Origin: an uncultured bacterium
GTDB taxonomy: Bacteria; Bacillota; Clostridia; Lachnospirales; Lachnospiraceae
Length of the DNA: 64,000 nucleotides
Assembly (NCBI GenBank): GCA_905215155.1
Contig: CAJMPJ010000005.1
Location: 58,700-122,699, forward strand
Reading direction: 5' to 3'
Shown here: positions 57,876-64,000 of the stretch, piece after piece
Numbering within the stretch: position 1 is the first letter of the stretch
Layout: the number at the start of each line of letters is the position of its first letter
The notes under the pieces: generated by a model
Databases searched by the model: none
What the model was told of the DNA's origin: nothing
The model's input: the letters and a program-made list of their open reading frames with translations, nothing else
Position numbers and translations under genes: made by a program

Positions 57876-59015
57876 CTATTTAAAGATTCCTTTCTTTTTA
57901 TGTTTCTCTCCTTCGACGATGCCCTTCATCGCATCGTCAAATTTGCGAAGAGCTTCCTTCTGGGCTTCGGTCATACGCTCGGGTACCTGTACCACCAAAG
58001 TCACATAATGATCCCCGCGGACCGCACGGTTTCTCAGGGTTGGAACTCCCTTTCCTTTCAAACGGACCTTGGTATCGGTCTGTGTCCCTGGTTTCACTTC
58101 ATATTCCACTTCTCCATCCACAGTCTTAATACGGATGGTTCCGCCTAATGCTGCAGTTGCAAAGGAGATCGGAACCGTTGAAAAAATGCTGGTATCCTGA
58201 CGCTTGAAAATCGGGTGGTTTGATACCACAACCTCCACCAGAAGATCTCCTCTTTCTCCGCCGTTGGTACCTGGCTCTCCGGCACCTGCCAGACGCACGG
58301 CCTGACCATTGTCAACACCTGCCGGAATAACGACTTTAAATTTCTTTCTCTTTGTAATATAACCGGTTCCATAGCAGTCCGGACATTTATCTTTAATGAT
58401 TTTACCGGTTCCTCCGCAATCAGGACAGGTCTGTACGTTCTGTACCTGACCGAAGAAGGATTGCTGTGTGTACATAATCTTTCCTTTTCCGTTACACTTT
58501 GGACATGTAACCGGAGAAGTTCCTGCCCTTGCACCGCTTCCATGACAGGAGACACACTCTTCTTTATAATTGATCTCAATCTCTTTTTCACACCCGAAAA
58601 TCGCCTCTTCAAAGGTGATCCGCATGCTGGTTCTGACATTGGCACCTCTTGATGGCCCATTGTAATGGGCGCTGCTTCTTCCGCGACCACCGCCAAAAAT
58701 ATCTCCGAATATGTCTCCGAATATATCTCCCATATCAGCTCCGCCGAAGTCAAACCCGCCGAATCCCCCGGCTCCTGCACTTCCGTCAAAAGCTGCTGAT
58801 CCAAACTGGTCATACTGGCGTCTCTTCTCAGGGTCACTTAATACGCTGTAAGCTTCGGAAGCCTGTTTAAACTTCTCTGCAGCTGCAGCGTCTCCGGAAT
58901 TCGTGTCTGGATGGTATTTCTTAGCCAATGCCCTGTAAGCCTTCTTAATTGCTGCATCGTCTGCATCCTTGGATACGCCCAGGATCTCATAATAATCTTT
59001 TTTACTCTCTGCCAT
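57876..59015 (-). CDS. dnaJ: Chaperone protein DnaJ
   Basis: A 379-residue Hsp40 that delivers clients to DnaK and stimulates its ATPase. The start [20 protein letters not shown] is preceded by AAAGGTAGACCTAAG. The J domain (5-70) holds [11 protein letters not shown] with the HPD triad. The Gly/Phe region (about 75-115) contains [21 protein letters not shown]. Four zinc-binding repeats follow ([36 protein letters not shown]; about 145-215), and then the C-terminal client domains. Full-length type I DnaJ. It ends the hrcA-grpE-dnaK-dnaJ series, 94 bp after dnaK with a hairpin in between. Confidence 0.98.
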   Translation of the reverse strand: MAESKKDYYEILGVSKDADDAAIKKAYRALAKKYHPDTNSGDAAAAEKFKQASEAYSVLSDPEKRRQYDQFGSAAFDGSAGAGGFGGFDFGGADMGDIFGDIFGDIFGGGRGRSSAHYNGPSRGANVRTSMRITFEEAIFGCEKEIEINYKEECVSCHGSGARAGTSPVTCPKCNGKGKIMYTQQSFFGQVQNVQTCPDCGGTGKIIKDKCPDCYGTGYITKRKKFKVVIPAGVDNGQAVRLAGAGEPGTNGGERGDLLVEVVVSNHPIFKRQDTSIFSTVPISFATAALGGTIRIKTVDGEVEYEVKPGTQTDTKVRLKGKGVPTLRNRAVRGDHYVTLVVQVPERMTEAQKEALRKFDDAMKGIVEGEKHKKKGIFK

Positions 59016-59047
59016 CTTAGGTCTACCTTTCATAAACTAAGGAAGTC

Positions 59048-59067
59048 CGGCAGGACACAGCCTGCCG
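59048..59067 (-). promoter_or_regulatory. Hairpin between dnaK and dnaJ
   Basis: Perfect 7-bp stem CGGCAGG / CCTGCCG with a 6-base loop, no T run. Probably an RNA-stabilising or attenuating element that lets dnaK exceed dnaJ; the role is inferred. Confidence 0.5.
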
Positions 59068-59109
59068 AACGGATAAGTTCCCTTAAGCTTTGCTTGCGAC
59101 CAAACCAGT

Positions 59110-60984
<1,875 letters not shown>

Positions 60985-61032
60985 CTATTTATGAAACAAA
61001 TGTAAAATGTTTTCTGATTTCATGATCTATTG

Positions 61033-61689
61033 TTAATTTGCTACCTGCACCATGGAATGTCTTACCACAGTATCCCGGTAGATATAACCCTTTTGAAGTT
61101 CCTGGGATACGATATTCTCTCCCAGAGACTCATCTTCAATATGCATCACTGCATTGTGGAAATTTGGATCAAACGGCTTTCCAACCGCTTCAATCGGTTT
61201 TACCCCTGCCTCTTCCAACGCTTTTATAAGCTGTTTGTAAATCTTCTCCATTCCATCTGCAAAAGGCGATGCCTTTTCCTCTTCCGGAATTGCAGCCAGA
61301 CCTCTTTCAAAATTGTCAACGACCGGTAAGATCCGTTCAATGATATCTCTTGCTCCAACTTCAAACATGGCTGCCTTTTCTTTTTCTGTTCTCTTTCTGA
61401 AATTGTCAAATTCAGCCATACTTCTTTGCAGACGGTCTGTCAGCTCTTCGATCTTTTCATCTCTGGGATCGTTCTTTTCTTTCTTTTTTCCGAAAAAGCC
61501 TTTTTTTGCAGATTCACTTTTGGCACTGTCCTCTTCCTTTTGATCCGTCTCAGAAGAATTCTCTTCCGGACAGGATTCTGTATCTTCGTTCTCTTTCTCA
61601 GAGGAAACAGCATCTTCCGTATCAACTACCTCGTCTGCCAGATTCTCTTCTGTCAGATTCTCATCTGTCTTCACTTCTTCCATGCTCAA
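61033..61689 (-). CDS. grpE: Nucleotide exchange factor GrpE
   Basis: A 218-residue GrpE, the ADP-release factor of DnaK. The first about 85 residues are a highly acidic, disordered segment (TEENLADEVVDTEDAVSSEKENEDT). A Lys-rich bridge and long helix follow (RDEKIEELTDRLQRSMAEFDNFRKRTEKEK), then the C-terminal beta domain with PVVDNFERGLAAIP and PFDPNFHNAVMHIED, ending DTVVRHSMVQVAN. The start may be TTG 61689, seven bases after AAAGGG, or ATG 61683, thirteen bases after it. It overlaps nothing and lies 11 bp after hrcA. Confidence 0.97.
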   Translation of the reverse strand: MSMEEVKTDENLTEENLADEVVDTEDAVSSEKENEDTESCPEENSSETDQKEEDSAKSESAKKGFFGKKKEKNDPRDEKIEELTDRLQRSMAEFDNFRKRTEKEKAAMFEVGARDIIERILPVVDNFERGLAAIPEEEKASPFADGMEKIYKQLIKALEEAGVKPIEAVGKPFDPNFHNAVMHIEDESLGENIVSQELQKGYIYRDTVVRHSMVQVAN

Positions 61690-61700
61690 TGTTCTACCCT

Positions 61701-62750
61701 TTACCTTTCATCTTTTTTCAATATTGTATCCAGCTGCGTCATTAAATTACGCAGAGTGCTTAAAACTTTCTCATAATCCATACGCTTTGGCCCAATAATG
61801 CCGATGGTTCCGCGAAGTCCTTCGCCAAGCTCATAATTAGCTGTTACAATGCTGCAGTCCTTCATATCCTTGACCGGTGCTTCATCGCCGATGTATACCT
61901 GAATTCCGGAATTTTCCTCTGAGCCGTTGACATCGTCCACAAGTTCCTGCAAAAGTTCTTTCTGTTCCAGGGTTCCGATCAGCTTGCTTGCCTTATCCCC
62001 ATCGCTTAATTCGGGATACTTAAAAATATTGGTAGCGCCGCTGGTATAAATCTGGAGGTCTTCATCGTCCGCATGAATGGCTGCTGCCACTTCCGTGAGC
62101 ACGCAGTCAACTACCTCCGAATGAGGGCCGGCCTGGATCTTCAGCCTGCTGATGACCTCAAGGTTGATTTCTTCTATACTCAGTCCGTTTAGTGCACTGT
62201 TTAAAAGAATGTTAAGATTTAAAAGTCCTTCGTCTTCCAAATCCTTTTGAATCGGAATCATAGTGTTCTTTATGATATTCCCCTCAATGACGATCACCAC
62301 CAGAAGCTTCCCTTCATCCACTTTGGAAAGCTGTATAAACTTCAATTTGTTCCGATGGTACTGGGGAGCGCTTATCATGGCCGCATAATTGGTGTTCTGA
62401 GCAAGAAGCTTTGCCATCTGCTTTAACAGAAGTTCCACCCGGTCCACTCTCTTTAGCATCAGATCCTTGATCTCAGTCACTTCTTCTTCCTTCTCCTGCA
62501 TGATCTGATCGACGTAAAAGCGATATCCTTTATCAGAAGGAATTCTGCCTGCCGAGGTGTGAGGCTGTAAAATATAGCCAAGCTCCTCTAAGTCAGACAT
62601 CTCATTACGGATAGTGGCGGAGCTTAAATGCAGATCGGTGTACTTTGAAATAGTACGCGATCCCACCGGTTCCCCGGTTTCCAGATAAGTTTTAATGATT
62701 GCTTTCAAAATCGTCACTTTCCGTTCATCAAGCTGATCTTTATCCTTCAA
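61701..62750 (-). CDS. hrcA: Heat-inducible transcription repressor HrcA
   Basis: A 349-residue repressor of class I heat-shock genes. The start is set at TTG 62750 (reading MKDKDQLDERKVTILKAIIK), eight bases after AGGAAAGGAG; a longer frame starting at 62789 begins inside the CIRCE element and has no spaced site. The winged helix (about 1-75) contains TYLETGEPVGSRTISKYTDLHLSSATIRNEM and LEELGYILQPHTSAGRIPSDKGYRFYVD, of which PHTSAGRIPSDKGYR is diagnostic. A GAF-like domain and dimer region follow. HrcA binds CIRCE with help from GroE; here the site lies in its own leader, giving autoregulation of the whole operon. Confidence 0.96.
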   Translation of the reverse strand: MKDKDQLDERKVTILKAIIKTYLETGEPVGSRTISKYTDLHLSSATIRNEMSDLEELGYILQPHTSAGRIPSDKGYRFYVDQIMQEKEEEVTEIKDLMLKRVDRVELLLKQMAKLLAQNTNYAAMISAPQYHRNKLKFIQLSKVDEGKLLVVIVIEGNIIKNTMIPIQKDLEDEGLLNLNILLNSALNGLSIEEINLEVISRLKIQAGPHSEVVDCVLTEVAAAIHADDEDLQIYTSGATNIFKYPELSDGDKASKLIGTLEQKELLQELVDDVNGSEENSGIQVYIGDEAPVKDMKDCSIVTANYELGEGLRGTIGIIGPKRMDYEKVLSTLRNLMTQLDTILKKDER

Positions 62751-62778
62751 ACTGCCACGCTCCTTTCCTGAGTCATTA

Positions 62779-62805
62779 TTAGCACTCAACCTTTGGGAGT
62801 GCTAA
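62779..62805 (-). promoter_or_regulatory. CIRCE operator
   Basis: Perfect inverted repeat TTAGCACTC-N9-GAGTGCTAA (62779-62787 and 62797-62805), the HrcA-binding consensus without mismatch. It begins about 8 bp after the predicted start of transcription and ends 29 bp before the hrcA start codon. Confidence 0.98.
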
Positions 62806-62819
62806 CATCTTCTTTTCAT

Positions 62820-62848
62820 AATATATGCTTTTTTTCTACATTTGTCAA
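62820..62848 (-). promoter_or_regulatory. Promoter of the hrcA-grpE-dnaK-dnaJ operon
   Basis: Minus strand: consensus -35 TTGACA (62843-62848), 17-bp spacer, -10 TATATT (62820-62825). A vegetative sigma-A promoter directly before CIRCE, as in other Firmicutes. Confidence 0.88.
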
Positions 62849-62947
62849 TACATTCGTATAAAAAAATTCCGTTAAGTTTTTGTGACTACATTCTACATTT
62901 TTTCTCATTCTTCAAGGATATATTACAAAGCTGTTGACATTTTATGC

Positions 62948-62975
62948 TTGACATTTAACACTTTTGTAATATAAT
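62948..62975 (+). promoter_or_regulatory. Promoter of the 3D-domain protein
   Basis: -35 TTGACA (62948-62953), 16-bp spacer, -10 TATAAT (62970-62975). A second TTGACA lies 14 bp upstream (62934-62939). GCGAGGTAAATC precedes the start at 63017. Confidence 0.8.
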
Positions 62976-63016
62976 AGTAACTGATACACCATAACAACAC
63001 GATTGCGAGGTAAATC

Positions 63017-63589
63017 ATGAAGTGTTTTTCAGGTAAATTACGAATCACTGGACTCCTGACATTCCTTTGTATTCTGCTGTTATCTACGACTGCAATGGCA
63101 GACGAAGTGTCCGGAAAAGAACAGACTGCAGAGGATGTACAATCTGAACGTGTCCAAACGGATAAGCAAACCATAAAAAACGAAACGGGAAACGAAGAAA
63201 GCTCTGAACATAACGAAGCATCAGAGAAAGAAATCGGACCTGGGATAAAAAAAGAAACAGAACCGCCAAAAACAGAGCCGGCAGGACCTGTTTATGAAAA
63301 AGGAGCATCTCTGGGATTTTTCTCTGCCACTGCTTATTGCCCCAGCAGAAGCGGAAAGATCGGAAGGACCTACTCCGGAACAGTACCAACAGCAAATCAT
63401 ACGCTGTCCGCAGATATCACCCTCCTGCCCATCGGCACGAAGGTCATGATCGACGATGTGATCTACACTGTGGAGGATACCGGAAGCAGCATCAAAGGGA
63501 AGAAGATTGATATTTTCTTTGGCAGCCGGCAAGAAGCACTGAACTTTGGTAGACAGACAAAAGAATTATTTGCAGTGGTTGTTAAATAA
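63017..63589 (+). CDS. Secreted 3D-domain protein
   Basis: A 190-residue exported protein. The signal peptide (about 1-28) ends at AMA-D. A highly charged, Glu/Lys-rich linker (about 30-90) leads to a C-terminal 3D domain (PF06725; about 100-190): FFSATAYCPSRSGKIGRTYSG, HTLSADITLLPIGTKVMIDD and YTVEDTGSSIKGKKIDIFF. The three conserved Asp residues that name the domain are in SADIT, VEDTG and IDIFF. The domain has the MltA/RpfB-like double-psi barrel fold and is found in wall-lytic enzymes such as YocH and YorM; lytic or wall-binding action is inferred. Strong promoter and terminator make it monocistronic. Confidence 0.9.
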   Translation: MKCFSGKLRITGLLTFLCILLLSTTAMADEVSGKEQTAEDVQSERVQTDKQTIKNETGNEESSEHNEASEKEIGPGIKKETEPPKTEPAGPVYEKGASLGFFSATAYCPSRSGKIGRTYSGTVPTANHTLSADITLLPIGTKVMIDDVIYTVEDTGSSIKGKKIDIFFGSRQEALNFGRQTKELFAVVVK

Positions 63590-63603
63590 TACAAGTCCAT
63601 ACG

Positions 63604-63649
63604 GCGCCCAGAAAAGCGATTGTTTTCGCTTTCTGAGGTGCTTTTTTTT
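63604..63649 (+). terminator. Terminator of the 3D-domain protein gene
   Basis: Imperfect stem with perfect inner part AAAGCGA / TCGCTTT, outer arms 63604-63619 and 63626-63641, then eight T. It lies 15 bp after the stop. Confidence 0.8.
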
Positions 63650-63740
63650 ACGTCCGTTTTTCTGCAGCAGCCCCTTTTTACCTGGCTTTTCCTGAAAAAT
63701 ACGGGAAAATGTGTAAAATTATTTACTTGTACCTCATTTA

Positions 63741-63768
63741 TTACAAATCTGTTACATATAATTATAAT
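63741..63768 (+). promoter_or_regulatory. Promoter of the last, partial gene
   Basis: -35 TTACAA (63741-63746), 16-bp spacer, -10 TATAAT (63763-63768), 48 bp before the start. Confidence 0.5.
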
Positions 63769-63815
63769 AGTATTAAATCGTATTACGGATTGTAAAAAAG
63801 AAAGGAAGCAATTGT

Positions 63816-64000
63816 ATGATGCAGAAAAGAAAGAACATTTCATGGTTCCTCGGAACTTTACTAATGATGGTATCTGTATTTTTAGGTGCAACCGAGGCTT
63901 ATGCGCTTCCGGTAACCGGCATCGTTGATGAAGCAGATGAAAAAAGCATCAGGGGCTGGGCGCTGAACCCTTCCGACCCTCTTGCAGCCGTTGAAGTGAA
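63816..64000 (+). CDS. Secreted protein, N-terminal part only (runs off the window)
   Basis: An open frame starting ATG-ATG at 63816 behind AAAGGAAG and still open at the edge (61 codons seen). Residues 1-30 are a signal peptide (ISWFLGTLLMMVSVFLGATEAYA, cut near AYA-L). The mature start reads LPVTGIVDEADEKSIRGWALNP, a Gly-Trp-Ala pattern that recalls repeats in some extracellular amidases and wall proteins of Lachnospiraceae. Too little is present to name a family. It may belong with the wall-associated 3D protein just upstream. Confidence 0.7.
   Translation, partial: MMQKRKNISWFLGTLLMMVSVFLGATEAYALPVTGIVDEADEKSIRGWALNPSDPLAAVEV

Overview
The window reads like the chromosome of a strictly anaerobic Firmicute of the Lachnospiraceae (Clostridium cluster XIVa; a Lacrimispora/Enterocloster-type organism is my best guess). 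This rests on the fused SecDF, the hrcA-grpE-dnaK-dnaJ operon under CIRCE, pyruvate phosphate dikinase, RNase J, IreB, single-chain glycyl-tRNA synthetase, choline-binding-type cell-wall repeats, strong Shine-Dalgarno sites and AT-rich promoters. No rRNA, tRNA, CRISPR array, prophage or insertion sequence was seen.

Layout. 1-3.3 kb: a CUT1 sugar ABC transporter (binding protein plus a permease cut by the window edge) behind an AraC regulator, then ferritin. 4.1-6.8 kb: SecDF and a small membrane protein. 7.0-8.2 kb: an ECF S-component and a divergent cis-prenyltransferase. 8.4-14.4 kb: a visibly AT-rich accessory block with an agr-type peptide quorum-sensing system (agrA-agrC-agrB on +, a short agrD and a small membrane protein on -), a broken peptidase fragment and two lipoproteins. 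14.6-17.3 kb: ppdK. 17.8-22.8 kb: a nucleoside ABC importer (NupNOPQ type). 23.5-28.6 kb: a sugar-acid module (DapA-family aldolase, tartronate semialdehyde reductase, glycerate kinase) with a PrpR/sigma-54-type regulator whose AAA+ motor looks dead. 28.8-36.5 kb: an Rbs-type sugar importer co-transcribed with split transketolase, an RpiB-like isomerase and a small transaldolase, under a FadR/GntR regulator with visible operators. 36.8-51.5 kb: housekeeping genes (glyS, recO, era, M16C protease, YdcF, U32 peptidase, O-methyltransferase, MltG-like protein, RNase J, DUF1292, ruvX, ireB, mtaB). 51.6-56.8 kb: a HPr-like protein lacking the active-site His, then thiI, cysteine desulfurase, rsmE, prmA and a TSUP transporter. 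57.3-62.8 kb: the heat-shock operon. 63.0-64.0 kb: a secreted 3D-domain protein and the start of another secreted protein.

How the parts fit. Two catabolic operons lie back to back on the minus strand. One takes up a pentose-like sugar and feeds the non-oxidative pentose phosphate pathway. The other breaks a 2-keto-3-deoxy sugar acid into pyruvate and tartronate semialdehyde, which is reduced and phosphorylated to phosphoglycerate; PpdK can convert pyruvate and PEP. The agr module is the most interesting accessory element: its peptide gene is very short, sits on the opposite strand about 2.9 kb from agrB, and is easily missed.

Limits. Function calls rest on remembered family motifs; no database search was run. 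Promoter and operator calls are by eye. Start codons were moved to the best Shine-Dalgarno-supported codon where the longest frame was implausible (TTG for hrcA, recO, rnjA and possibly grpE; GTG for the first permease and the 101-residue agr-side protein).
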